64,000 nucleotides of DNA from Atopsyche davidsoni (GCA_022113835.1 JAILWY010000026.1:8459001-8523000); one strand, 5' to 3'. Counted from the stretch's first letter, positions 23,650 through 38,402 are shown. Made by a program: numbers and translations. Notes: generated by a model not told the origin, from the letters alone.

Positions 23650-24030
23650 AATACTAAAGTGGCGTTCAAGCCCACGGATCATTTCATAGATATGTACGAG
23701 CGGTTAGATACTCTGCTATTTCCAGAGCTTGTCTATTTCTCCCGCCTACAGAAACCTTCGTTGGTCAAGACTGAATATGCTACACACACACTGAGCTTTG
23801 CAAATCGCCCATCAATTAGTGGTACAGGCAGGGGTGCATATCTCCCAAGGCAGTCGGCTGCCACCCCTGTAACCTGAATTTTGAGCTCGGGCAGCCCCGT
23901 ACACCGGAATGAGATAATTCCTCGTAGCGTATGCACGAGGCCGGCCAGCGCCGCTACCTATTCGACGCTACTCAATCCCTTTGATGCTATCGGCTTGTGG
24001 GGTATCAAACTCGCCAGTGCTATTGCTAAA
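23650..24030. promoter_or_regulatory. GC-richer intronic island with octamer and TAATTG-type cores
   Basis: About 380 bp of mixed composition. It contains the palindromic octamer-like TTTGCAAAT and, within 20 bp, ATCAATTAG, a pairing typical of POU/homeodomain binding regions. A 72-codon frame reads across it but starts at GTG and has no splice support. Confidence 0.3.
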
Positions 24031-27000
24031 ATACTTTAATCGATAATTTTAAACTACATACAAAAATACGGTTTTATTTTTAATTAAATTTTGTTTTGTA
24101 TTTTTTCAAAACTCATTCTATTAAAATATCTCACAGCAAAATGGTTCATTCTGAAACGTGGCGTTTACTGTGAGCATAAAAAATGTTAACATAGTTCATA
24201 TAAAAAGAGTATAATTTATCAATGTTCACAGCTCGTTTTGATAGCGTTCACCATCATTAATAGGTGCTTAAGTTGTACTAAATAGAGTTTGTAAACTCTT
24301 GCGTATAATAAATACATAAGAATTTAAAAAGTGGAAATAGACACGATAATCTGAAAGTAAATGAGTTTTTTTTATTGAATTTATTAAATGCGTATTTATT
24401 AAAAATACGAGTGGTATCGATTCAAAAGATTATAAGTAATATTATACCGGAGTCATATTATAGCACATACCTCAAAATAAGAAAAAATAAATATATTTCT
24501 TAAATTGTAAATGTGTGATGGTTCATGGTTCTGATTGTATTGTGGTTACGTAATTTAGCGTAGTGAAAATCAGAAATATTATTATGGGTATCGAATAGCG
24601 ACCCATTGTATTATCTGATTTTCTGGTATGATATTTCTATTCTCGGATTTTCAGCACGTGTAGAGCTGGTCTGGAAGCGAGGACTTTGTAGTTTACAATA
24701 GCTCCGGCATGTTGAGATCTGATCATCGGAGCTACTGGTGTATTTGTATTATTTGTTTCTGAAGAAAATGAAGTGAATTTTAACGGATTTGCATACTAAA
24801 ACTCAAGGGTTGACGGTTTATAATTGAAACAACTTATTTAAGTAAATAAATAATTTATTTAAAACTGGAATCGTCTAATTTTTGTAGTTAATCATGGTGT
24901 CGCATGATTTATTTACTTTTCCATTGTTAACGTTTGTCTTTTTAAGCATTTACTTTTAATATGCCACGAAGTGTTGTAGTCAATTTATTTATTCAAATAC
25001 TAAATAAATCACTGTACTTCAATAACTAAGTGTATTTCAATTTAAGGTTGTATCAATAAATAATTTAAAATTTATGAATGTATTACCTGATAGTGTATCA
25101 AAGAGATAACTTTTGATTCAACATTTATAGTTATTGTAATTTTGATGGGATAGAGAGAAAACAGATTTTTCATGAATACACAAATACGCTATGTGTATGT
25201 TGCATCATTGCAATACAAGTATCCCAGTTTTTTTGTACATAAAATGTAAACAAAATAAAAAACAAGATAGAGGCAGATCTGGGTAGCCCCGAACAAATTG
25301 GTGTCGTATCGTATTGGCGGCCAGAAAAAGGGACATGCACATGAATAAATAGGCGGGTATCGAGCCGACCACATCAGAATGGTGGGGAAGAATTGGCCGG
25401 AGCCTCCGGGAGCCCTGATTAAGTATTCCTGCGACGAGCCTCTCCCCGTGTTATTCTGTCGCTTGTCAGGTCAGATGGTATTATAATGGAAGCTCTTTTC
25501 ACGGAATAATGAAACAGGTATCTTGTTAGGAAGCTATATGCAGTTTTTCACTAATAACGTGAGACTACCTTGCAAGGCCAGTTACTAGGTCGCAGCTTTT
25601 TTAAAATGACTTAATATAAGCTAACAGTATAAAATTAATCATATCCATTATACTAAAGTAGAGATGTTTTTAGATTTTGATATTTTTATACTCATATTAT
25701 TAGAAAACAATACATAGTGCATTGTTATTACTATCCGTCCGTCCATGCGTTATTTAATTTATTGGGAGAAATTTATAATCAGTCTGCGTCCAGAACAACG
25801 ATTGCGGCCGTGTTAAGTTTCTCTAACTTTTTCTATTATTCTCTGCCAAAAAGAGAGGGTTGGAATAAAAAAAGTTTCGAGCTGTGGCGTGGAATCCTTT
25901 AAATTGTACGTCTTAGCGCAGGAAGAGAAAAAATATGAAAAATCGCCGAAGACCCGAAAGTATTATTTTAAATAAGTAAAAAAGAAAGAGAAAAAACCTG
26001 CAAGAAACCTAATATCTGCAATAAATTTCAATTTGAAAATAAGCTCTTACCCTCTGGTTTTTTTTTTCAATAAAAAGAGACAAACACATCCCTCCAATTG
26101 GCACTCTTAGGACCTCTCCTTCCCCCAGGGCAGGGCCGGACTTGCACCCCCCTAGGCCAAACGATTTTGGGCAATAGGGCGGAAATAAGGGAGCTGACTG
26201 GTCCGCCCACCTAATTGATTCTTGCTCTGGGTTCTTAAAATGAAATTACGTATACCTAATGTAATTAAACGGGGAAGATAATGCGAACTCTGAACTGTGT
26301 TGGATATATTTCTGATTATACTATCTCCAGGTGACAGATATTCCCAGTATACAAGATTAAGAAGAACATGTTCTGATGTGGTGTGCATTATTTTATTACT
26401 TTTTACATTAATATACTATAGTATTACTAATCTATTTTATTTATTTAATCCAATAACCTTGCAACCAATTTAAATTGTTTTTAATATAATAAAAACATTA
26501 TCAGGTTCCACAAGCCTCCCCATAATATTTTTAGCGTTTAGGTTTACAGCTTCCAGTCAATCGATATCTTGGGAAATTTACAAGTTCACGAAAAACTCCG
26601 AGAGTCATAATTAAGGTTGAAAAAGTTGAATGATGTGACAGGAAAATGGATTAATGAGGACAAGAAAAAAAATGAAATTCAAAAAGCAGTCTTTGGAAAA
26701 GGACGGGCGTAGTGATCTGACGAAAGTAATGTTGTACTGGCGGTTGAATGGTACTTTTGAGATTGTAAAATATACACATTCATGTAAACAATGTATGTAT
26801 TTTATCAATAATTTCATAAGATATTACAACTTTCAAGCAATCAATAAAGTCTATTTTAAGGTAATCCATTCACACTTAAAATGACAAGAAAAATCAAGTA
26901 ATAATAATACATCACTGATAAAACTTTTTTTTAAAAACGAGTAACTTTTTAATTTAAATAAATACAAAGTTTTTTTTATTGTAACTGTATCAATTTCGAG

Positions 27001-28550
27001 TCCAGAGAAGTACCTTATCCTCGGTTGCTAGTAAAGTGGTAAAATACCTTTAGGCAAACCCTAACTTATTAAATATTTAAATTGCTTGGGCACTTTGGGG
27101 GTAAGAATGTAGCGATTGTTGAAATTTTCTCGCCTTGTCTGAGATTTCAGCTGGTGTACTTATTTTTTTTAATGCATTTAGTTCGTTGTTAAATATAAAT
27201 AAATGATAACTGATATCAGTTCAAATTCTAGTCCTTTTAGACAAGTTTTCTTTTACTTACAATAGCAAAAGTTTTTTGTGTTCTGAATATACGAACGGAC
27301 GGACAAAGTAATTAGAAATACGATGTAATACGTAATAATGATGTTTTTATATAACGAACGGGGAAAATAATGATTAAATATATGAATAGAAACTAGTTAG
27401 CTTATTACAAGTGTTGTTTAAGGAAGAAAATAACTATTTTCTTTCCTTTTTATAAAAGTAAACAAATAAAGCAAATTGATTGTAATAAAAGGAAAAGTAC
27501 TTTATTTATTCTAGATCTCTTAAACACGAGATTTTTTCAATATTAAGTGACAATTCTTTTAGTCTGTTTTTATGATAGCTGTAAAAAATAGCTTATATCT
27601 ATAATACTCTATAAGCTATAAACAAGTATGATGAATTTCTAAAAATTGATTTCTTAAATTTGATTCATGCAGTACTTCCATCGGTTTCTCTCAGAAATGG
27701 CTGGGTGTATTCAATCAAATCGATTCCTTAATAAATTGCATCTCTCTCTTTCTACGTTCTCGCGCTATAAGCAAGAGAAATAATATTATATAGATTACGG
27801 GGGTCGTGAAAAATGAGGATAATTTAAGAAAAATAAGGGTAGTTTGAGAAATGTTCTTCTGGCCCCTGGCCTGCACCCTCGCTTGATCTTCTCAGCCCCT
27901 AGGAATGGAGTTCGGAAATCGGCTTAAAGTTTACGCCATATCCCTGTTTACGGCCGCCATTATGCTAAGTTTATATCCATATTAACAAGGCATTATACTC
28001 TGCTTGAATTTACTCAGTGCGAACAGAAATATCTAATACTTGAATAAATTATTCAATCAGAAGTCCTTTGTATTTACAAAACAGGAAATAGGATGCTCAG
28101 TCGACTGTCTCCTTTAATTAATTTTGACATATAATAGTTGGTCTCATAGGTATTGATCAAAATAATAATAGCCGTATAATAATAATTCACCATCACATGG
28201 ATCCATTACCGGATCAATATCAGTATAATCCTCTTAGTGTAGAAGAGGAATATGTTTGGCCTATGTACCTCGGCGTAGCTATTACAACGGCGTAGCTAGA
28301 CATTTAATTATAAAGACTAAAGATAAAAACGTAATACACAATAAAATAATAAAATAAAAATTGTTTAACTAAAATATTTGTACTGCATACTATTGAAAGT
28401 GACAAAAAGTGTATGATGCAAAGTACTGATACAAGAGTAAAAGAGCAGAAATAGCAAAAAGCAGGTCACATTGGTGGTCAAAGTACTATCGATAGACGTA
28501 CATAGTGAATTTGGTATGTCAAACAACCGAAAAGACATACTAAATCCAAT
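24031..28550. other. Probable long intron, part 3
   Basis: AT-rich with islands at about 24640-24740, 25260-25480 (GAGCCTCCGGGAGCCC), 26080-26240 and 27840-27920. The 26.1-kb patch has CAGGGCCGGACTTG next to CCCCTAGGCC, reminiscent of hAT-like transposon ends, but no partner terminal repeat was found. No coding exon supported. Confidence 0.3.
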
Positions 28551-28559
28551 AAATTGACT

Positions 28560-29400
28560 AGGTTATTTGCGTTGAGAGTACAGCATGGCGAGGAACGGCG
28601 AGGCATTATGAACAGCGAAGACGCTTGCTTGAGGCTCCTTTGCGTCCTTTATTTTACGATGTTTGATATACGAGTGTAGCTAGTGTAAAAAAACCGTTTA
28701 TACAAATAATCAAAACGTTTTCAGACATAGCAAATATTATATTATATGAGCAAAATCAGTTCACATCATGAGTTATTATGAAATCAAAAAAGCCTCGAAA
28801 GATATTATGAAATTTTCGAAGTCAAAATTGCTGAAAAACAAATGCGTACAAGCGAGGCATCAAAGCGAAAGGTGACAGTAGCTATTTCTAGTAAAGATGC
28901 CGTGGCAGAAAAGAGTGATTTTTTTCAAATCAGTTTGAGATTCTGACACGAGAAAAGCATTTTTAGCCTAAGAAAATATTCCACAGATCAAATGCCGACG
29001 TTGATCGATCGGCCGGTTTTGGCAAGCATGAATGAAGCGCGACTCGGAGTGGAGTTTTTATGATTCCGGAGATTTTGGATTTATTTTAGCAGTTGTAGAC
29101 ATAATGTATAAATTAATCCTTACGCATCTGTAGTGATTGACAAATTGGAGTTCGTCTATCTCCGAACAAAGCGCTGATGGTTTTGAATTCGCCTGCTTTT
29201 GATGTTTGTTTTGTTCATGGAGACGCTCGCAAGAGGTGTTCTCTGCTCTGTCTTAGGTGTATTATTACCGTGGAAGCACTCAGGATATCGAAACGGTGCG
29301 AAGCACGTTTAAAGCGATGTTTGCGGAAGACGGAGGGTACGGTGAAATTAACAATTCAGTTTCATTCGCTCGCCAGCCAACCGCCCTAGAATAAGAAACG
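28560..29400. promoter_or_regulatory. Cluster of GC-richer islands
   Basis: Two patches (about 28560-28680 and 28840-29400) of near-even base composition, including GATCGATCGGCCGG. A 70-codon frame at 29177-29389 starts at a real ATG but has neither splice sites nor a recognisable domain. Read as candidate cis-regulatory DNA. Confidence 0.25.
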
Positions 29401-32400
29401 TAAGAATATTCTGCACAGCCGCCTTCAATAGAGACATCAAAACAATTTACCGTTTCCGTCTGCCTTCAAATTAATCCACTCTAATATCTGATGATTTCTT
29501 AATTAAATTACGATCTGAGTTAGACTTCTTGGAGATTTCTATTTTCATAAGTTTTATAAAAGTTAAAATGTGCTTTGTCTTCCTTCTTGTTGTATTCTCC
29601 GTCAATTAAAATCTAACACATGTAAGTTGAAAATAATATCAATTATATGAGATTAGTAAAGAAAAACTATTAAAAGCGTAAAATTGTTTCGAATGCGACA
29701 GAAATCATTCTCCTATTACTAGTTCTTAAATTAATGAATTTTTTTTTCCGTTGACTGTCGTTATTAGTTTTCCTATATTATAACATTTTAGTTAATAATT
29801 TTTGTCCTGAAAATTATCCAGATATCGACCTGTATGCGTGTTGGGTCTATTAGATTATCAACCTTTGGCCGAGAATTTTCAATTTTAATGCCATGCAAAT
29901 TTAAAATTGGCATTACAAATTAAATTAAATTACTTTTATTTAAAGACTTAAATTTATCTTTATTCGGTCTGTTATTTCTAAAAATAAAAAATTAAGCTAA
30001 GTCTTATTAAAGCAAAGTTAAAAAAATGTTCTTTACTATAACTGTGTGCCTGTTCAAATATATGTAAATAGTCTTCAAGATCGTCCGATTTTGTAGACTG
30101 TGCTTTAAGTTACGCTGAAATAAGAAACTACGACTCATTTGAACTCTAATATATATATATATATATTACAAAATTCACTATCGGAAAAATTCATATCTTT
30201 TTATTTTACAGGTGATCAGTGTTTTTGTGATCTATTTCTTTTATTTGATACATATACAAGTCAATTTTTCAATTTAAAATATCAGCATGATTAAATTATT
30301 TTAATATGATAAAAAATAATAAAAAACGGATACAGATGTTTTAGGAATTTTGTAGGAATATTTTAAACAACGCTATGGTCTCAAGGGGGTATTCAACTCC
30401 CAATTACAATTTTACGATTTTCGAAATTTTTAATAACAAAATGTCGTTTTTGTTTCGACGGACATTTACTGTGTTTGGATATTGCATAACGGCGTATCGA
30501 AAAGACTCCCGTGGGGTTGAAATGGGCACCTCACGTTGTTTAATATATATGGGCGATGTGAGGGTTAAGTGAAACGTGGACGGAGCGCCCTCGGGGGCTG
30601 CACGTCGGATTGTGGTCGCACCGAGCAACACTCGCCAAGGGGGGGAGTGAAAAAATTTCCGGAAGCTTGCTGAAAGTCGATTAGGCAACTTTGAAATTTA
30701 GCTTTAAAAATACCACGCAAAAAAACATATCATGAAAATAACACCTATTTTATAAATTTATGTGATTTTTAGAAACATCAATAGATTCAGCCAAATTTAA
30801 ATTTAGTCACTCATTGTTTACAACAGGGTTCATTGAAGACCACAAAACTGTGAGATAAATACGTAGCAACACCATTGTGTGTATTCAATGAATATTTATT
30901 TGATATAAATATTCAATCAATTTATTACAGTAAACACGGAATAATTATTCAAATACACTTACATAAGCTTCAATTAATTGCAACATTTTACAGAAAGTGA
31001 AATGTAATCAAAACTATTCTACAGAGGGCCTTACCTTTTACGATAATTTTATATTATTTGCTTTGTATTTTAGTCTTCTTTGAATAGTCATAAGGTTCCA
31101 AGCGAAGAGTAATTTACTATGGACTATGGAGGGAATGTCAGTCAGCATACGATCAATATTAAAGATATATGCAGATGGAGCAAGCCGTTCTGCTCACGTA
31201 CGTGAATAATTGAATTATTTTTATTTTGGACTCTGTCACAGAAAGAGTAGGTCCACAAATAAAATTTCGAATTAAACATTAGTATGTTTGCAAATTTTTT
31301 AAGCCTAAATCCTCGACTGTCCCTGTTATTTGCCCGGATTGTGTGAAACTGGCACCTGTCTCCTCATTGACTCGGTATTTCCCGTTAGTGGTCAGTTTTC
31401 TACCTGTATTTTGGCGAATTGCCCACCAAAACACACTTTTATTTATTTTTACTTTTTTGCAGCAAACAACGATGTCAATAATATAAGTTCAGATTAGTTC
31501 TAGCTATATTATTAATTTATATACCTACAGGTTAAAGATATTTTTTAAAATATTATTATTGTTATTAATGACAACACAAGATACGACTATGTTTTCAATT
31601 GATACATTTATTTACAGAGGTTCGAATAAATAAATAAATAAAAGTTTTATTTTAAAACTCCCGCATGAACTTTTCAAAGAAATTTTCTTCTATTACTGCG
31701 GTTGTCGCTCTTCAGAATAGACGAAGGAAGCGTTAAAGTTCGACGATCCATCTTATCAACGTGGATTGATTACCTATAATGGGTATTTATATATGTCTTA
31801 AGTGATGATATAGTTTGGTCAGGAGCGTATTTATCTGATATATTGACAAATTTATTACCTAACATATTCTTTATTTTGTCAATAAGATTATAAAATGATT
31901 CTAAAAATTATAATATAATAAAAAGGCAAACAAAAATCTATTTATAAATATACTATCAAATAAATCAATTTGTAATTAAACGTATACATAAATATTATTC
32001 TACACTCGTTTATTTAGCTATTACAAGTGTTAATTACTACCTATCTATTGCAAAATTACAATATATTTTCATAAAATGAATAAAAGCTCTAGGGAGTAAA
32101 ACTTGTATTTAAACACAAAAAAATAATGAAGATAATTTACAATTTGCTTTAGAAATTACTCGATCGTCTTAAATAATATTGGGTATACACCCTTTAGAAT
32201 TGAATAAACTAAATTAAATTATATTTGATCCAAAAACTTTTTTGCTCATAACGAGTAGTCACAAATTGAGGTCGGACGTTCAAATTTCTGACTAATATGA
32301 CTTCTTCGTTATATGCGATCCGATTGTCTAGCAGCACGAGCAGCCCCCATAACAACATCGGGTTTTTAATTGTAGGGTGAACAAATGCATTGACTGATTG

Positions 32401-33170
32401 CTCTCGGCGCTGAAGCCTTTGCGGGAGCAATTTTCCGTCAACGCTGAAGCACATGAGCTGAAAATACTGCCCGCGAGCTCTGCGAATCGGAATAAAATAT
32501 GTGCGCGTTATTGCAACGGCCATGGCGTCTGTTGTCCTGAATCAAAATTTGACTAAAAAATTCAACAGCACGACAGAAGCTCGTTTTAAAAATGAAAACA
32601 AAAGCTTATAAAATATATATGTTATATAAATTTGATTTTGTGTTGTTTTCAAAAAAAAAATCCAATGTTTACATTTTTTAAAAGATTTTTACAAATTTTA
32701 ATTTCAAAATTAGTCGTGCTGCTTTTGGCACATTTGAAATTAAGATGTTTTGAATATTTTTTTAATAAAATCGTCAAAAATATGTTTATGTAACAATATA
32801 TATATTTATTTTATAGATTGTTTTCTTCGATGTAAATATCTCTAAAAAAATCTTAGATTTCTTCATAAATATATATATTTTACTCCAAAAAATACACGGG
32901 ATAAAAACACATAACCATTTTTGTGTTTTGTTTGTTTATTTAACATTTTTTGTTATATTTCAACCAGTAAAATATATATCAATGACAAAATATGGATGTC
33001 AAGTTTAACTGTGTTTGTTTTTGTATCAAATAAAATTTTCAATAAAATAAAAAAACAAGTAGATTTTTAAACACCACGCTAAAGTTATAAATACAGTTAT
33101 AAAATAAATAAGTATTTTTTTTTTTTTTTAATAAATTACAAATACTTTCTTCTAGGGCTGTTTGCTTAGA
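29401..33170. other. Probable long intron, part 4
   Basis: AT-rich with a (TA)n run at 30148-30167 and islands at about 30440-30670, 31310-31430 and 32260-32530. The last one contains a 104-codon - strand frame (32209-32523), discussed under findings. Otherwise nothing supported. Confidence 0.3.
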
Positions 33171-33174
33171 AAAT

Positions 33175-33430
33175 GGTTTTTTCTGGCCGTGTCCCGACGT
33201 CCACCTCTCTCGTGAAGTCCACGCCTTCCATCCCCCTGGCAACTTCAATAATGCGGGCCTCACTTAGCGTACTTCGTCCTCCCCGTGACGGCAGAACTAC
33301 ACCCACATTAATCTCTATCAGTCCGCGGCGTGGAATGATTGGACAGGTCGAGCCGAAAGCCGGCTTTTCGCGGGCTCCGTCTCTCTCGCCGGCTTCAGTT
33401 TCCATTTGGGCAGAAGTATTTCAAACGCCA
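33175..33430. promoter_or_regulatory. GC-rich intronic island open on both strands
   Basis: About 255 bp at roughly even GC, with open frames of 79-90 codons on opposite strands. Both have atypical residue content (Ser/Pro/Arg-rich) and lack flanking splice sites, so the openness is explained by a lack of AT-rich stop codons. Candidate conserved non-coding element. Confidence 0.3.
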
Positions 33431-36400
33431 ATTTATTATGTGTGATTTCAAGTTAAAACGACGTAATTTATTTGCATACTGAATCCCTGGGTATTTCTAG
33501 ATATATGTTGCTGTCGACGTGGTGTATACTTCTGGAGCTAACAACGAAGGGTGAAATGGATAATTTATTTACTTTGATAAGTTGCTTGGAATTTCGGGTA
33601 ACTGTAACATTATTAACTTAAGTATACTTGCAGTTATCTATCCTAATGACTAATGGTGTGTAGCATAACAAACCAATACTCTCCTTTGATTTTTGTTGGT
33701 TTCAATTTCTTTTTTCATTTCTATGCGTTTTAAACCAAACAAAAATAGGCCTAAGTTCAATTACATATGCTTGAATTTAACTAAACATATGGAATTTACG
33801 GCATGAATAGAGTAATAAAAGTACGTATTTGTACTTGAGGATCGCTTTAATAAAAAAGAAAAATAAATTATACCAATCGTAAAAATAAGTAGGTACTAAA
33901 GAAACGCAATTTAATTGAAATGGTTTATGCGTAACCGTGCCCAAAGAATTGCTTAAATTATAATAATTTTAGTGTGGGATATGACTAAAGGAACGCTGTT
34001 GGGTGTTATCAAGATAACAATGAAGAACGTTTTGGAGTTAAATGACGGTGCAAAAAACCTCACGTTTATGAATAATTTCTAGTTTGTGCGTTAAATGCTT
34101 TGAATATAACTAATTCAAACATTAATTTGGGATTTAACTTGTTAATCGTTTTCAATTTCATGACTTTAAATATGAAAGTAAAATTTTTCTCTTTTGACAT
34201 CAAAGTTAACATTTAATTTTTTTTAGATTTCTTTATTAGCTGTTTGTGAATTTTGTTACTAATTATAATTTTTAGGTAACTAAAGTGTTAGAAAAAATTA
34301 GTTTCAAATTAAATTGAAAATTGGTTTCAAATGTAAAAGTAAAGTGCCGATAACTCAAATTCAACCCTTTTATCATTGTTTTTGTTAATATGTTCATACA
34401 CCCGAGGCAGTTTTCTTTTCAATATAATAAATGTGCTCATTTTTTTCAACAAGAATCTAACAAAACCTTAACAAGCACATATTTGTTGAGTGGCAAGCCT
34501 GAAAATAAATATCATTACATGTACGAAGCCAGTTGACGACGAATTTATCAACATAATTGAATACAATACGATATAACAAAGGAAAACTTTTTTATCTTTT
34601 ACTTGATTATCATACAAAGACTTTTATATTTCCTCCATTTGTTCTAATTTATGTTCTTCGTAAAAACAATACATCTTTACAAAATAAACTTACATTTAAT
34701 ATTTTTATCATGGGTCGATGTTATATTTTTATCTTAGTGGTTTCGTTTTACATACTATTTCAATACTTGAGAATATTACCGAGTCGGTGTTACAAAGTTC
34801 CGTAAAAATACCCAACCGAAGTTGTGTTGAACTGAAAGTTTGTGTAGAAATTGAAAACCTCGCTGTTCAGGAATTTTGTATCGCTTCAGGAACGAAAAAT
34901 GGCTATTTGGTTTAACTGTAATTTAAACTATTTGTAACGAATAGTTTTATGAGTTACATGACCAATTAGCGTTCATTTACGTGTAAATTTAAAAGCTGAC
35001 GTCTAATTAACATATCAAAGGCATACGGTTTTCGTGAACCTTGTTAAATTCTATTGTTATTTATCGTGTGAGCTAGAATCACACGCTCAGTTTAAGTTGC
35101 TTCGAATTTCCCAGTCTTTATTTTTAATTTAATAAATCTTGACCTTTTCTATCAATATATTTGCTTAAATTATGTAATAATACATCATAAGCATCAGTTA
35201 AGTTTTTATATCAATTCAATAATTGAAATTATCAGTAATAAAAAGAGGCAATCAAATATTTATTACTTATATTTTCGTCAGTGCGTTGTAATTTATTTGA
35301 AAAATATAAACAAAAACTTAAAATAATATTTTTTATAAAGTTATACTGATCAACGAGGTATACAGTTTCTATTTTGCAGTTTTTCATAATTTGGTGGATT
35401 TGGGTTCATTTAAAAACTTAAATTCATTTCTATAATTCATATACTCTAATAATATCGACATAAAAGACCTTATAATATAAACATTTAAAGTTAAAAACGG
35501 TTTATTATGAAAACAACTCGTATATTATTGATATATTTTAAGCCTCATGCTGAGATCTATTTTGAAATGCCTCAAAACAATTTTAATTTTCAATACCATA
35601 TTGTTACGTTTGTTACTAAAATTAACTAAACAAATTGGAATATAACCGTTCAAATGTATTTTGCATAGAAAAGTCTGATGTCTAACAGAATTTCAATTCA
35701 TTGATTACTTATACAACCTAAGGTTTCAATTAATTCGTAGAAATATAGGAATTTTATAAATTTAAATTGGACAATTTGCAAGTAATTTGTGCATTGGGAA
35801 TTATAAAAAAACTTTGTGATTCATTTAATCCAAGCAATTTAAACTTTTCCGTGCTTTAAGTAAACTTATTTTGTAATGAATAGAAAATGTGCATTTCTGA
35901 GAAACAGGAATAAAAAAGTGGCACGTTATGTTAAATGAATATGTGCACGATATAAAAGGTACAATTTTTATCGTAATTTATTAAAAATAATAAATATAAC
36001 AATGTAAGGTCAGAGAGTTTATAATTATTGTTGAATTATCGCATTTACAACGTAGAAAACTTGTACTACAATCAAGAGGAGGAAAAGTTGCAATTCCACT
36101 TTTCATTAATCATTTTATTCTTTGTAGGTTTTTGTTTTACAGTAACGATCATTTTTCTTATAGCCTAGACCCATATGTGGTTCTTCTCACGAACTTTACA
36201 ACGGAACAAAGAAATAAGGCCACTTCTTTCATTGTTCAATATCAATAGTCGTACGAATATGCAACACACACGTAAACTTGCCGTCCGCACGAATCGAAGC
36301 CTTTGTGTTTTTTTAGCTTCTGGAGCAACGCCAATATTTACTTTTATTTAGTAGAGTTGTTGAAGTTTTATAACTAACTCAAATTTATAGCAAATAAAAA

Positions 36401-38090
36401 TAAAGAGTGTATTGGAATAAAACCGATAAAAAACCGATTTTGAATGTTTTACCCAGATTGAAGTGAATTAGTAATTTTCCAATTTAAAATGTGTATAACA
36501 AGCGTAAATAAGTTAAAATCTACTTTTTTTGTCTAAAAAAAGATATAAATAGTATTCTGATGTAAATTACTTTGAAATTATTGTGTTTAAATTTAAATTA
36601 GTTTGAAATTATGTCGGCCTAAAACTTTTGGTACACGCAAAAGCTCCCAGGTGAACAACGAGAGATTTGCGTGAAAGTACATGTTATGCTATACATAATT
36701 AGACTGAAATAATAGACTATGGACTAGACAGGGCAGTATACGCTTTACTGAATGCTAATTGATAACAACTATTACGTTAATCTAATGGAGAAATCATATT
36801 GATGATAGAATAGTAAGAAAACAATATAATTCAGAGAATATCGATCTTAATAATAATATTATTTTAAAAATATAATTGCAAACCTCCATGTATGTATATA
36901 ATACCCAAAGATGTATTTATAAATGCAGTTTTTTATTTATGATTTTAAATTAAATTTATTTTTACAAAAAATGTAAAATCAATCATTGAAGGATATGTAA
37001 GATTATTATAACTTTTAAAACACGGTTATAAAGTTGAAAAAAAAACATTAAAACTCAATTCTACATGTATTTACCTGAGTAAAATAAATTCAAAACTTTT
37101 CAGGAAGGGTGTTTTTATAGGTTAATCATATTTTCTGATTTATAAATGCCGTGGATATTCACAATTAATAAACTTATTAAAAATGTAGTAGGGAGTTATT
37201 ACTTCTTTCACCTCGGAAAGACTTAATATTTTTATTTTACTCTAACGATAAAATCAAATTACCCATAAGTATAACACTGAGGCCAAGGAGCTCTAATGAT
37301 TTTCAGGCTACGCCGCTGTTGGAAATGCATCCAGTTGAGCTTTTGCCTTATAAGGTGTACTTCTCTTACTACAAAACACTTAAAAATCTTTCTATCTACT
37401 GAAAATATACATTATATTAAAGTAAGTAAACTGCACGATGCTTTCTCTTTTTTTTAAACACATATGCAACTTTCTGTAAAAAAAAATTACTATGCTTTTT
37501 GTAGCTCTTTTCGGTGCGTTTGTATAAAAATGTGAGTATCGTGATAAATACAACAAGTTACTTGCAGCTTTATATCCGCCATAGAAAATATTAATATTAA
37601 ACATTCAACCTGACATAGTAAAGTGCTTATAAACGTGACACATAAAGGATGGGGATTACTACCGATCGCAATGATTCATATTTTCTACCGTTTCGAGTGG
37701 CCAGATACTGATTTAGGTGCGCGAAAATTTTTATCCTGCACGTGTTGAGTAGTTTTATAAAAATTATGAAACCAACACGAAAAAAAATATTACCCAGAAA
37801 AACATTTTATACCGAAAGCACGTGCTTACTACAAACGATTGTATTTTTATACAAATAAGCTGATGTATTATGTAAGGTTAAGTTGAAATGTTTTGTCAGT
37901 AAAAGTTTCTAGACGGTGTGATTAGTTTGTGAGCAATTAGTTATTTGAAGTAAATTTGATTGGCTGTTTATCTAAACATACGAGAGCTCCAGCAATAGTT
38001 GCGAGTCTCTATTTCCATCCATATTCCTCGTGGGGTCATTAGTTCTACGTCGACTATCCCCGCTAGTCCAGTGCGACTATTAATATAAGG
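33431..38090. other. Probable long intron, part 5
   Basis: The most uniformly AT-rich part of the window, with only weak islands at about 36170-36310 and 37620-37740. No supported gene, RNA or mobile element was seen. Confidence 0.35.
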
Positions 38091-38093
38091 AAC

Positions 38094-38188
38094 CCAGTCT
38101 GGCAGAGCGGCAGTCTCTGACCACCAAACTCAATTAAAAGACTGGCTGTAACCTTAAAGCCGGAGGAAAGCAGAGTTGTTTTAGTTCT
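38094..38188 (+). promoter_or_regulatory. Possible TATA-type promoter and short first exon
   Basis: TATAAGG at 38094-38100, then a GC-richer segment, with a donor-like GTAAGT at 38189. If transcription starts 25-31 bp after the TATA, a first exon of about 65 bases without ATG would end at 38188. This could be an internal alternative promoter of the long gene. It may also be chance. Confidence 0.2.
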
Positions 38189-38402
38189 GTAAGTTAATCA
38201 TTCGTCACCCGGTCTTTGAATAAGGAGAAATAAACTGCCAAGTAATAAACTTTCTTGAAGTTTAAAAGCTTTTGTTTGTGGGAATAATGCTAATGATAAT
38301 AAATCTTTGGGACTATACAATTTATTAATGTATGGTATCCTTTTTATTATATTCACATACAATAAAAGCTTTGAATGTGCTCTTTCAATGCAAATACTTC
38401 AT

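Noticed and set aside
23659..23877. 72-codon frame with protein-like stretch (MYERLDTLLFPELVYF)
   Set aside because: Starts at GTG, with no convincing acceptor or donor, and sits in a GC-richer island where stops are rarer.
26110..26160. CAGGGCCGGAC...CCTAGGCC as a hAT transposon end
   Set aside because: No matching inverted end or 8-bp target duplication was found within several kilobases.
30404..30688. 94-codon - strand frame
   Set aside because: First codon is TTG, no splice sites, and an overlapping + strand frame is equally open.
33166..33445. Opposed 79- and 90-codon frames
   Set aside because: Both strands open in a GC-rich island, which is composition and not coding evidence.
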